Source: Luteolibacter arcticus
Lineage (GTDB): Bacteria; Verrucomicrobiota; Verrucomicrobiia; Verrucomicrobiales; Akkermansiaceae
Reading direction: 5' to 3'
Length of the DNA: 64,000 bases
Assembly: GCF_025950235.1 (NCBI RefSeq)
Contig: NZ_JAPDDT010000023.1
Coordinates: forward strand, 18,728-82,727
The position numbers and the translations under genes were made by a program. Position 1 is the first letter of the stretch; every line of letters starts with the position of its first letter. The notes under the pieces were generated by a model that saw only the letters and a list, made by a program, of their open reading frames with translations, was not told the origin of the DNA and did not search any database. Below are positions 26,989 to 35,963 of this stretch, piece by piece.

Positions 26989-29244
26989 CTACACCCCTGC
27001 CCTATCTCTCGCCACTACATTCTTGTGATCAAGCTCCCAAGGCGCGGGGGTGAATCGGCCCGCGATGGCCCTCCTGAGTTCGAGGTCAGGAGTCGGGTCG
27101 CCGTGATTCAGGAACCGTGCCCGGGATGGCAGCGAGGTGGTCTTGTCGCCGGACATGCGGCGGCAGGGAGTGCCGTGATCGGTGTGGTAAAGCACCTCCA
27201 AAGGCATCTTCCACCAGCATCCATGCCGCCGCAGCGTCTCCATAGCCTTCGCCCGCTCGATGAGATAGGGCGTGTGGGTGCTGAAATCCCGCACGCTCTC
27301 GTGCCCGTGGTGGTAGAGAGAAAGGGTCGCCCTCCCCACTCCGCGCCGCCAGCGGTTCGAGCACACCAGGTTGTCGCGGATGTCCCGCACCAGCTCGCCG
27401 CCGCGGTAGAGTGCGGTCCGGAAGTCCTCCCATGTCTGGGGCAGCAGCAGGAAGATATCGTCATTGAAAAGCAGCACCTCATCCGCGATCTGGACCGCCT
27501 TTGCGAGCGCTTCCGGATAGCCGGGCGCGAGGTGGAAGGTGACCTCCGGGTGATCGTCCAGCCAATCGGGACGGGCATCGCCGAAGACGTGGAAGGGCGG
27601 CGGATCGGCCAGGTTCTCCCGCACCGATCGCATGCTGTGCCGGAGTTCATCCCAGCCCGCCGCTTCCTTCTTCCACAGCCAACAGACGGCCCGGTTGCCG
27701 GTGCTCTGCTGCTTGGGGAAGGCCTCCGGTGGGGCGGGCAGATACCCGGCGCGGCGGAGCTGGCGGAGCTTCTTGAGCTTGCTGTGGCCCGCCAGATGGT
27801 GGAACCACGCGGGCCCGGCGTGCTTCCCGGGAAAGCGGTTCCACTCGGGGCTCAGGTCGTGGACCGGCATCCCGTTCAAGGAGGCCATGGCAAGCCAGGC
27901 GTTGAACTGGTGTTGCTCCTGATGCCCGGAAATATAGGGCTCCCGGCAAACTTCCAGCATGGCCGCGGCGGCAGCCCGGTCACACGCCCAGATACCGGCA
28001 TTCCGGTAGGTCGATGCAAAAGGATCGATGCCCGGGAAGTGATCTGCCATCCACGCCGGCCACGCCCCTGACACATGCTTGTAGGGCGCATCCGGCATCA
28101 CGTGGAAGCCACCGGCCGCCACGAAATCCAAAGCAGGGGCGGCCGGGTGGACCATCACGTCGGCATCCACGTAGAGCATGAAATCGGCATCGCCCGCGAG
28201 GAACTGCCGCAGCATGTCCACCTCGCAAAACTTCGCCTCCGGATAGGCAGGATTCAGCCCGCTCACGTGCAGCGGGTAGCCGTGCCGGCCACACCACGCA
28301 TCGAGGCTGGCGGCACACTCTGCCATCCATTCGGGGTTGTCATGGCGTAGCGTGTGGACCTCGAGCTTCACCGGATCCGTCGCGGCCGGAAAGTCGGGAC
28401 GGAAGACCTTGGCGAGATCGAGTCCCTTCTGCGGCTCCGCGAGAAGCTTCGCATTGGCTGCCGCTTCCTCCGCGGCGAAGGGGTTAGGGACACCAGGCAC
28501 CCCGAGGATGAGTTCGCCGGCGGAAGGATCGCTGGAAGCATCCGCCGCGGCCCGCTCATCAATCAACCGTTTAACCTCACCGCGGACCGCTTCGCGCTTG
28601 CCTGGCCGCTCGCGATCGATCTCCCGCCATGCGGCCGGCTGGATGAGGATTCCGAGACGGGCCAGCTTTGCGGACAGCCCGGGGAGATCTTCTAGGGCCC
28701 TCATGTCGAGATGGACCGTCCGCGAGGGATTCATCGTGTGGAAGTCCTCGAAGGAATCGCGCATCTCGCGCGCGCGCCGCAGGACCCCACCATGGCACTC
28801 CCCGAATGATGGAATCCACAGCGGGTAGGTGTGCACCAGCGACACCTCCTGCTCATCGTCCGGGCTGCGGGACAGGAAGACCAGCCGGCTATCCGGGAAG
28901 GCCCGTAGCAGCCAACTCCAGCGCGCAACGGCATCATTCCAGCCATACCGGCCGAAGTAGCTCGAGCGGACTCCGAAGTTCGATACGCCATCTCTCGCCC
29001 CAACCCACTGGCGGAGGATGTCCGCAAAGGGCGGTGTCCACACGGCCGGCACCGGCGTGACTCTCCCCCATGCCTCGCCCGCGTGGCCGCTGGCGACGTC
29101 GTCAGGAGCCCGCTCGATGGCATACAGCCGCTCCAACAGTTCGAAGCTCTCGCCCGTACAACGGTTGCCGATGCTGCCGTCGATGATCCGGGCCAGCGCG
29201 GTTCCACCCGCGCGCGGTTGGGTGATGAGGAAGAAGGGGTTCAC
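26989..29244 (-). CDS. Fusion of sulfotransferase-like, glycosyltransferase-like and Stealth-like domains
   Basis: 751 residues from a GTG at 29244 that overlaps the upstream stop (GTGTGA). Domain 1 (about 1-240) begins FFLITQPRAGGTALARII, the 5'-phosphosulfate-binding loop pattern of sulfotransferases. Domain 2 (about 290-510) contains KLEVHTLRHDNPEWMAECAA and FMLYVDADVMVHPAAPAL, with the DxD (DAD) of nucleotide-sugar transferases. Domain 3 (about 550-751) contains ELRHSMRSVRENLADPP, DWLDDHPEVTFHLAPGYPEA and VLLFNDDIFLL, recalling the conserved regions of Stealth-type hexose-phosphate transferases, and a late SRARFLNHGD. Such enzymes decorate surface glycans. Position at the end of a phage tail operon suggests tail or receptor modification; this is inference. 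Confidence 0.7.
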   Translation of the reverse strand: MNPFFLITQPRAGGTALARIIDGSIGNRCTGESFELLERLYAIERAPDDVASGHAGEAWGRVTPVPAVWTPPFADILRQWVGARDGVSNFGVRSSYFGRYGWNDAVARWSWLLRAFPDSRLVFLSRSPDDEQEVSLVHTYPLWIPSFGECHGGVLRRAREMRDSFEDFHTMNPSRTVHLDMRALEDLPGLSAKLARLGILIQPAAWREIDRERPGKREAVRGEVKRLIDERAAADASSDPSAGELILGVPGVPNPFAAEEAAANAKLLAEPQKGLDLAKVFRPDFPAATDPVKLEVHTLRHDNPEWMAECAASLDAWCGRHGYPLHVSGLNPAYPEAKFCEVDMLRQFLAGDADFMLYVDADVMVHPAAPALDFVAAGGFHVMPDAPYKHVSGAWPAWMADHFPGIDPFASTYRNAGIWACDRAAAAAMLEVCREPYISGHQEQHQFNAWLAMASLNGMPVHDLSPEWNRFPGKHAGPAWFHHLAGHSKLKKLRQLRRAGYLPAPPEAFPKQQSTGNRAVCWLWKKEAAGWDELRHSMRSVRENLADPPPFHVFGDARPDWLDDHPEVTFHLAPGYPEALAKAVQIADEVLLFNDDIFLLLPQTWEDFRTALYRGGELVRDIRDNLVCSNRWRRGVGRATLSLYHHGHESVRDFSTHTPYLIERAKAMETLRRHGCWWKMPLEVLYHTDHGTPCRRMSGDKTTSLPSRARFLNHGDPTPDLELRRAIAGRFTPAPWELDHKNVVARDRAGV

Positions 29245-29876
29245 ACGAATTCTTTCATGGTCTCTTGAATGGCGCGCCGGCCGCGCCCCTGGATCCGCTG
29301 GAAAATCAAGATCTCGTAGCGGCGCCACTCCTCCATCGTCTTCACCGATTTCCACGAGTAGGCGGCGAACGGGCACCCTTCGGTTAGATTCTCAAAGGCG
29401 TGGATGCCGGGCAGCAGCTTGCCGATTTCCACGTCCTCCGAGTAGTGGTCGCCATCGGGCAGTCGCGCTGCGGCGGCGCGATATTCGGGCAGCAACTCGG
29501 TGCGTAGCCCGTAGGCCGCGCCGAACATGAAGCGATCATGCGGCGGGATCCGGTGATGCATCCCCACCGCCGGCTCGGGGCGGCCGGCGAGCCAATCGAG
29601 CCCCATCACCAGCGTGTCGCTGTCCACCTTGAGCTGATAGGGATCGCCGTCCGCATTCTCATGCAAGGTGGCGAGGATGCCCTCGATGCAGGCCTTCCCG
29701 TTCAAGTTGCCGCGGCGCGGGAAAGTCGTCCTGACTATCCGGCAGCCTTCCACCTCCGGCAGCGGATCGCCCGCATCGATCGCCAGCACCACGTCGACGC
29801 CGCAACTCCGGAGTGCCCGGCCTGCGAGTGCCGCCTGCGCGTAGTCCGGCGGCCAGGTGAAGATCGTGGCGGTCAT
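29241..29876 (-). CDS. Glycosyltransferase-like protein coupled to the tail operon
   Basis: 211 residues from the ATG at 29876, which overlaps the stop of the upstream tail gene (ATGA); its own stop overlaps the next GTG (GTGA). The N-terminus MTATIFTWPPDYAQAALAGR leads a Rossmann-like beta-alpha unit (GVDVVLAIDAGDPLPEVEGC); YQLKVDSDTLVMGLDWL contains a DSD motif in the position of the metal-binding DxD of GT-A enzymes, and DHYSEDVEIGKLL resembles the later catalytic 'ED' block. About 30 residues of in-frame sequence upstream belong to the overlapping tail gene and are not counted. Donor and acceptor unknown. Confidence 0.68.
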   Translation of the reverse strand: MTATIFTWPPDYAQAALAGRALRSCGVDVVLAIDAGDPLPEVEGCRIVRTTFPRRGNLNGKACIEGILATLHENADGDPYQLKVDSDTLVMGLDWLAGRPEPAVGMHHRIPPHDRFMFGAAYGLRTELLPEYRAAAARLPDGDHYSEDVEIGKLLPGIHAFENLTEGCPFAAYSWKSVKTMEEWRRYEILIFQRIQGRGRRAIQETMKEFV

Positions 29877-32530
29877 GGCGGTGGAACCACCGTGGTGGAG
29901 CAGGTGCTGTGGCAGTAGCGCGGCCACGAACTTGCGAAGGTTTGGGAAAACTCCGTGTCGCAGCATTCGTGCGGCGTCTCATCGTCGCCAGAGTCGCCGA
30001 TGATCGTAACGGTCAGGCTCGTTGGAAAGCACGCCGGCGGGACCGGGAACCGAAACTGCGCGCCCAATTCATTGATCTGCTGGGTGAGCGGGACAATCAC
30101 GGTGCCCCCGTCGCAAGTCTGGCCAGCATAAGGCACGCAATTGCCTCCCTGCATGGTTATCTTAGCCATCCACCCGCCGGGACAGCGGTTCTTGATAGAT
30201 ATGATACCGATCTTGACCCGCCACACCGCGTAGACTTCCTTGCCCTCCTTATAGCAATCGGCGCGGTTAAACCATGTTGCAGCAATCTTATATTTGCAGT
30301 CCTTGGAATCGCTCGGCGAGGGGTCGATTTCATCTTCGCTTTCGAAGTCGGAGGACCCGAAATCATCATCGTCCGAATCGTCGCCGCTGCCCGGGCTCTC
30401 ATCGTTGAGGCACTTATACCAGACGTCCACGTGCCCCTCGATCAGTTGCTTGAGATTGGCGATGGTCTTCTTCCCGGCCACCGTGGGAAGGTCCATCTTG
30501 GCAATGCAGGTGTGGAGCTCGCCATCGGCCTTGGCTGGCTTTTCATCGCGTTCGTAGATCTCGAGCTTGTGGGTCTCCTCATCCTCGGTCGGAACGAAGG
30601 ACGCACCCGGGCAGCGGAGCCGGTCGGAAATCAGCCAGATCGAGCAGTCGTCGCGGCCCGCCACGTCGAAAAATGGCGCTGTATCCTGATCGATCGGCGT
30701 GTCGAAGATCGTCGGGAAAACGGGCGTCACCTGCAGCCCTGCCAGTTCGTCGCTATCGGCAGGATCCTCCTCGGCGATCCTCAGGAACCGCACCGTGCCA
30801 GGGTGAATGAAAAGCCGGTCTGGGTTCTCCCTGCCGAGGTAGGGGGCATACATGCTCCGGGGCGGCACGAAGATCTGCGTCTCCTCCGTCGGCACGGTGA
30901 ATCCCCCCACGGTATCCCCCTTGCTCCCCGGATCCGCATCCGCGCCGAGTTCGTTGGACGTCCGCTCCTGCTCGCTCATCCACGTCACGCTCCGGCCGCG
31001 GAGCAAGCGCCGCAGCTCGAGCATGTCCTGTGCCGCGAGGAACGGCGCCGGGCCCACGCTGATCGTGGTGGCACCGGTGGCGATGTCGAAGCTCACCGAG
31101 TGCACCATCGCATTCATGGTCGCCCACTCGCCCTTGCCGCCGGTGATGTTCAGCTTGCAGCCATGGAAGCGATCGCCGCTCACATCCTCCATCACCGTGG
31201 TGATGCTGCCCTCGAACTGGTACGCCGACAGGCTGTTGTAGATCGCCGCCGCGATGCCGCTGGGCGCGGCCTCCGGCGCCACCCATTGGGTGATTCCCTT
31301 GTAAACCTTCGTGATGGCATTGGTCGCCGTCACCGTCTTGCCCTGCATCGCCTCGATCGGTTCCAGCAGCTTGCGCTCTTCGGCCGTGGCCGTGGCGCTG
31401 ATCGTGATGCCGAAGTCGATGTGGACCTTCCCCACCTTCCGCCGCATCCAATCCTCGATCGAGCCGGACACCAGCTCCCGCGGAAAGTCCTCCGCATCAT
31501 CATCCTCTTCCCGCTCGATCCGCGTGGCCCGCGGGTTCACCGGAGGCGGCAAATCCTCGTCGAGCTCGTCCGGGATCAGCGTGTTCGCCGTGTGGAAGGT
31601 CGTGAACGCCGCATCCGGGATGTCCTTGATCGGCGGGTATTTCTTCTTCAGCCACTCGCGCACCTCCTCCGCATCGGTCGGGATCGTCCGCGTCTGGATC
31701 CGCTGCTTCTGGAACTGCATCTGCCCGCCGGCCAGCTCGATCACGTTCGAGATCACCCGCGGCCCGGTGGCCGGCGCGGGGTAGATGTCCTCGATCCAGT
31801 CCCGGAACGTCTGCCCGTCGATGATCGTGGCATTCAGGTAGAGGATCTGCACCGCCTCCGGCTTCAGGTCATCCCGCCGCGTGATGTTGACGCTCTCGGT
31901 CTGCCCTTCATCGATGTCGATCGTCCGCGTCGCCATCGAGGCACGCGGCGTGAAATTCAGCGTCGGCGGCGAGGTCGAGTGGTCGATCCACGGCACCCAG
32001 TCCGGATGAAACCGCAGCGACAGCCGGATGACCTCGGCACACGTCACATTCCGCACCTCGCTCTGCCATAGCGGCAGCCCAGCCGGGATGCTGCCCATCT
32101 GGATCGCCACCCCGTTGTCAGCCGCATAATTCACCGCCTCCGCGATCTGCTCCGCATCGGTGCACTCCGCGCCATTCGACTTCCGCCCGAGGATCGCGAT
32201 CGGCAACATCACGCTGCTCGACCCCGCCGGCCATTCCTCCTTGTAGATCGTATCTTCGAGGTCCTGCCAGGCATCCACGATATCGATCTCCTGACCCTCG
32301 CTCGTCCCCGTCGCCGACGTCGGCAGCGAGTTCACCTTCCCTTGGAAAAACGCCGTGCCGTTCCGCGTCAGCGTCACGGCCGTCCCCCATGGCAGGATCT
32401 CCGCCGCATCCATGTCCACCACCCGCCGCAGCGACATGATCGACCGCGTCCCGGTGTTGAAGGTCCCGCCCGCAAACTCCAACCCCAGCGCAGAAAGCGC
32501 CGTCCCATTGATTGCCCAGGTCGCGCTCAT
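29873..32530 (-). CDS. Phage tail/baseplate hub-like structural protein
   Basis: 885 residues. The first 300 residues (MSATWAINGTALSALGLEFA; GKVNSLPTSATGTSEGQEID; RNVTCAEVIRLSLRFHPDWV) match the pattern of long tail-hub proteins that begin with a short beta-domain and a late-control/gp27-like region. Residues about 680-760 contain an Asp/Ser-rich linker (SGDDSDDDDFGSSDFESEDE), and the Cys-rich C-terminus (NRCPGGWMAKITMQGGNC; ECCDTEFSQ) may be receptor-facing. Its ATG overlaps the stop of the corrected coiled-coil gene upstream (ATGA) and its stop overlaps the glycosyltransferase start. Assignment rests on position and length; the exact hub family is not certain. Confidence 0.68.
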   Translation of the reverse strand: MSATWAINGTALSALGLEFAGGTFNTGTRSIMSLRRVVDMDAAEILPWGTAVTLTRNGTAFFQGKVNSLPTSATGTSEGQEIDIVDAWQDLEDTIYKEEWPAGSSSVMLPIAILGRKSNGAECTDAEQIAEAVNYAADNGVAIQMGSIPAGLPLWQSEVRNVTCAEVIRLSLRFHPDWVPWIDHSTSPPTLNFTPRASMATRTIDIDEGQTESVNITRRDDLKPEAVQILYLNATIIDGQTFRDWIEDIYPAPATGPRVISNVIELAGGQMQFQKQRIQTRTIPTDAEEVREWLKKKYPPIKDIPDAAFTTFHTANTLIPDELDEDLPPPVNPRATRIEREEDDDAEDFPRELVSGSIEDWMRRKVGKVHIDFGITISATATAEERKLLEPIEAMQGKTVTATNAITKVYKGITQWVAPEAAPSGIAAAIYNSLSAYQFEGSITTVMEDVSGDRFHGCKLNITGGKGEWATMNAMVHSVSFDIATGATTISVGPAPFLAAQDMLELRRLLRGRSVTWMSEQERTSNELGADADPGSKGDTVGGFTVPTEETQIFVPPRSMYAPYLGRENPDRLFIHPGTVRFLRIAEEDPADSDELAGLQVTPVFPTIFDTPIDQDTAPFFDVAGRDDCSIWLISDRLRCPGASFVPTEDEETHKLEIYERDEKPAKADGELHTCIAKMDLPTVAGKKTIANLKQLIEGHVDVWYKCLNDESPGSGDDSDDDDFGSSDFESEDEIDPSPSDSKDCKYKIAATWFNRADCYKEGKEVYAVWRVKIGIISIKNRCPGGWMAKITMQGGNCVPYAGQTCDGGTVIVPLTQQINELGAQFRFPVPPACFPTSLTVTIIGDSGDDETPHECCDTEFSQTFASSWPRYCHSTCSTTVVPPP

Positions 32531-33526
32531 TTCGATTTGTGGGGGACGTCGCCAGCCGTCGTCGCTTGGCCCTGCAGTTTTCTCACCTCATCCGTCAGCT
32601 TGTTCAGGTTGCGCCGCAGGTCCGCATCCTTCTTGCCAAAGTTTTCGTTGAACCGTTCGAGCGCAGCCGCCAGCGCCCCGATGTTCTCCGCCGTGGGATC
32701 TTCCCTGACCTTGGCCGATCAGGGGAATCAGCGCACCCACCGCCGCACCCGCCGGCCCGAAGACCAGCATCCCGGCGCCCGCGCCACTGGCTGCCGCGCC
32801 CAGCACTGAAACGATCTTCGCGCCCTGCGCGGCGGCCTCCGCCATCTCGGGATTGGTTTCCCTCAGCGCTTCCGACGCATCCTTCAGGCCACCGGCCATC
32901 ATGCCGAAAACCTCACCCGCCTGGGCGAGCCCTTGCCCGATCAGCAGCGTCCGGAGCTGCTTGCTCTCCTCCGTGAGCTCCCGGGTCCCATCCGTGGTTT
33001 CATCGATCGCCTCGACGTTCTTCTTCCGCAGCTCGGCCTCTTGCTTTGCGAGATTCTCGATCACCGCCGCGCGCTCCACGGCCTCATCCGTGGCTTTCTT
33101 GCTGGCCTCGGTCGCCTCTTCCACACTGGCTCCCGCTTGCCAGGCAGCATCAAAGGCAGCAACACCCGCAGCCTTCGCCGACTCGGACAGATTCACCTGA
33201 GCGGCTGCCTGCTCTTCCAGCGCCTTGGTCTGTTTCTCGATCTCCGTCGTGGCCTTGGCCGCTTCCTCTGCAACCGCCTTCTCGCGCTTTGCGAGTTCAT
33301 CCAGCACCGCAACGTAATAAGGCTCCGGGGTATCGGCACCAGTGGGCGCGTAGTCCTTCTTGTAGTCCTGCAGGTCCTGCGTGGAAACCTGGGAAAAATC
33401 ACGACCCGCCTCCGCCGCACCCTCCGCCGCCGCCTTCACCCCCTCCAGCGCCTTCTTCGCCTCATCCGCCCCCGCCGTATCCGCGGAGATGCCGATCCTC
33501 ACTTCCTTGTCGTTTCCGGATGCCAT
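32527..33526 (-). pseudogene. Tape-measure-like coiled-coil tail protein, frameshifted
   Basis: From 33526 the frame reads MASGNDKEVRIGISADTAGA, long Ala/Glu/Lys coiled coils, and a hydrophobic segment (GMLVFGPAGAAVGALIPLIG) up to codon 271. The continuing frame then turns Gly/Arg/His-rich, whereas the +1 frame reads AKVREDPTAENIGALAAALE and RNLNKLTDEVRKLQGQ, again coiled coil, to a TGA at 32529-32527 that overlaps the next ATG. The open length is 1000 bases, one base too many for one frame. The extra base lies at the GG (plus-strand CC) at 32715-32716. Either a mutation or sequencing error, or +1 ribosomal frameshifting. Repaired length 332 residues. Confidence 0.75.
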
Positions 33527-33564
33527 GGGTTCGTCAGTTCGTGCTCGCCGGGTCGATCAGTCGA

Positions 33565-35934
33565 TCAGTCGAAAAGGCGATAGGTCACCTGCCCGCCATC
33601 CAGGCGGACGTCGCCTGTCGCCGTGCCAGTGCCTAACAGCCGATACGTGTAATAGTTCTCCGCCTGGCTGGTCTGGAAGGACTGCACCAGCCGGGTGCCC
33701 CCGGAGTTGAACACGCAGTTGATACGGTTGGTCATGCCGATCGCGGCGAAGTACTGCGTGCCGGTGCCGGCGGTGAGATCCCTCGCAGTCCCCGCCCATG
33801 CGTTCGCCTCGGTGGTGGCAGCCTTGAACACGGTCCCCGAAACCCGGATCGCGTAATAAGTGCCGTTCGCCAGGTTCGTGGGTGCCGCTCCGCCGGTGGC
33901 CACTTGGAAGAGATCGCCGGTCTGCAAGCCATGGGCCGCGCTGGTGGTGATTTCCTCGGTGCTGCCATTCACGCTGTAGGTCAGCCCACCCGCGACGGTG
34001 CCCCACACGTAAACGCTATTCCCTCCCGCCGCGGTGATATCCACATCGGTATCGGCCAGCGCATTGCTCAAGCTGCTCGCCACGCGGAAGGTCGTCGCGC
34101 TGTCCACGATCGCCCAATAGGAGCCGTGGGCCAGACCTGTCGGGGCCGTGCCATTCATCATCAGCGCGATGGCCTGACCGGTCTGTAGCCCATGCGGTCG
34201 CACGGTGGTCAGCCGATCGGTTCCAGCATCCACCGTGCACAGCTTGAAGGTCGCCAGCGTGTCGTTCACGCGGATCATCTCCAGTCGCCAAGAAGTCCCG
34301 TTCTCGGTCAGGTCACCGCTATCGAAGATCGCGAAATACGGATGCCCGTTGAGCTTGATCCTCTTCGTATTTCCGTTGGCGGCAAAGCGGCCGGTCATCA
34401 CCAGCGAATCACTCGAGCGCCGGCCGAAGTAGGTCGCATGCGCCGGTACTTCGCCCATGTTCATGTCCGTCGCCGACACGCTCGGGTCGAAGAGACCGGT
34501 TGGCACCACGTTGTCCGACATCACTCCGTTGAAGTCGATGTTAGGCAGCACCGAGCTGCGCACGTGTCCACCGATGAAGGCGTCGCCCTTCACTTGGAAA
34601 GGATAAGCGCTGCCCGGATCCATGCCGGGGAAAGACTTCCCGAATGGAAGGACCTTCAGGAAGCCTAGCTCCGGCCGGGCCGCGTGGGTGATCGAGTTCG
34701 CAGGGGCTACCGGGGATTCCTCGAGGTCGAGCTTGTCGCCCATGGCCCAGATGCGATGGACCAGGCTTGTGGTCCGGCTGCGGGTTAGCTCGGAAGTCGT
34801 GTTCGTCGTGTAGCTGTCGCCGCCCCACTCATACCAGAAGTGCGTTGTTGGACCCACACAGTTGGAGATCCCCGGTGCCGTGAACTTCACCGTCCCCACG
34901 CCTTTGAGCGTGATCGAAAGCTCATCGCCGACAACGTCTAGCAGGATCGTATAGCGGCCGCCCGGGCGCACGCCGGTAAAGCCAGGGGCAAACTTATAGA
35001 CACCCCCTTCAAGAGTTCGGTTGATGCACGTGATGCCCGCTCCCGGATAGAAGCCGATTTGAAAAACACCATCCGCCGAGATGTTGATGTGGACGGGGTT
35101 GTTCCCTGTCGGAAAAATGGCGCCTCCGTCATTCGAAATGATGGCCGACGAGTCGAACGTGATGTTTCCCAAGCCCTCCCCAAGTGTCGCAGTCGGGTAG
35201 ATCGAGGGTGCCATCTCCACGTCCACCCCCATCGAGAAGCGGCCGCTGCTGGCGTCCACGTAGCTGCCCACATACACCAGGGCACCATTGCCTGCGCGAA
35301 GCCCCCGGTTGGCGATGTAGGGCAATTGTCCGCTGCTGCCGCCAGAGATGCCACCGGAATGCACCCGCAGCGGGTTGCCGGTGGTCACCGCGTCACCGTG
35401 CTCTACCACCGTCGCGTCTGCGGTGCGGAATGCCTCGTAAAGGAACTGCTTGTGATCGGACACCACGCCCGAGGCGTAGAGGTCCACGTTCGCCAAATCA
35501 TCATCCGCCTTCCCGTCCACCACCGTATCCAGCGCGGCGAGATTACCCGCCACCGCCGTCACGCTCGCCGCAGTCGCCAGCGTCCCGCTTGTCGGCAGCG
35601 TCACATTCGTTGCGCCGCTCGTCGTCAGCGTCACCGCGTTGCTGCCGCTGGTGGTGAAGTTGCCGCCCAGCGTGATCGTCTTGCCGCTGTTATTGACACC
35701 GGTGCCGCCCTTGGCCGCGGAGATCAGCTCGCCATTCCACGGCACCGGCGTGGAGAAGAGTTCCGCCAGCGTGATCTTCTTCGACCCCGCCGCACCCGCG
35801 CTGACATCCACGATCGGCAGCACATCGGTCGGCACCGCACCGGAGCCGCTCAGGCTCGGCAGGTCGCTGATCCTTGTCTGCCCTCCTGCCAAAGCCGCCA
35901 CCGCCAAGTACGAAACGTATAGTATCTTCTTCAT
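33565..35934 (-). CDS. Tail-fibre-like protein with an N-terminal signal-like segment
   Basis: 789 residues from the ATG at 35934; ATGs at 35949 and 35958 are in frame. The N-terminus MKKILYVSYLAVAALAGGQT looks like a Sec signal peptide, which is unusual for a phage protein. It is followed directly by the tail-fibre N-terminal pattern ISDLPSLSGSGAVPTDVLPI and KKITLAELFSTP, common in siphophage fibres. Residues 80-160 are Thr/Ser/Gly-rich; 210-400 resemble a concanavalin-like beta-sandwich. Two C-terminal segments repeat the unit 'AHGLQTGDxFxVATxGAAPTNLANGTYYAIRV', a module seen in other phage fibres. Likely receptor-binding or decoration protein of the tail. Confidence 0.65.
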   Translation of the reverse strand: MKKILYVSYLAVAALAGGQTRISDLPSLSGSGAVPTDVLPIVDVSAGAAGSKKITLAELFSTPVPWNGELISAAKGGTGVNNSGKTITLGGNFTTSGSNAVTLTTSGATNVTLPTSGTLATAASVTAVAGNLAALDTVVDGKADDDLANVDLYASGVVSDHKQFLYEAFRTADATVVEHGDAVTTGNPLRVHSGGISGGSSGQLPYIANRGLRAGNGALVYVGSYVDASSGRFSMGVDVEMAPSIYPTATLGEGLGNITFDSSAIISNDGGAIFPTGNNPVHINISADGVFQIGFYPGAGITCINRTLEGGVYKFAPGFTGVRPGGRYTILLDVVGDELSITLKGVGTVKFTAPGISNCVGPTTHFWYEWGGDSYTTNTTSELTRSRTTSLVHRIWAMGDKLDLEESPVAPANSITHAARPELGFLKVLPFGKSFPGMDPGSAYPFQVKGDAFIGGHVRSSVLPNIDFNGVMSDNVVPTGLFDPSVSATDMNMGEVPAHATYFGRRSSDSLVMTGRFAANGNTKRIKLNGHPYFAIFDSGDLTENGTSWRLEMIRVNDTLATFKLCTVDAGTDRLTTVRPHGLQTGQAIALMMNGTAPTGLAHGSYWAIVDSATTFRVASSLSNALADTDVDITAAGGNSVYVWGTVAGGLTYSVNGSTEEITTSAAHGLQTGDLFQVATGGAAPTNLANGTYYAIRVSGTVFKAATTEANAWAGTARDLTAGTGTQYFAAIGMTNRINCVFNSGGTRLVQSFQTSQAENYYTYRLLGTGTATGDVRLDGGQVTYRLFD

Positions 35935-35963
35935 AAAAATTCGTCGCATTCGTCCCATCGGAC

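Noticed and set aside
26851..28071. 406-residue open frame on the plus strand
   Set aside because: Antisense to the sulfotransferase/GT fusion gene, which has recognisable motifs; no motif in this frame.
29909..32071. 720-residue open frame on the plus strand
   Set aside because: It is antisense to the 885-residue tail hub gene, is very rich in Arg/His/Leu, has no recognisable domain, and the minus-strand gene has overlapping starts and stops with its neighbours.
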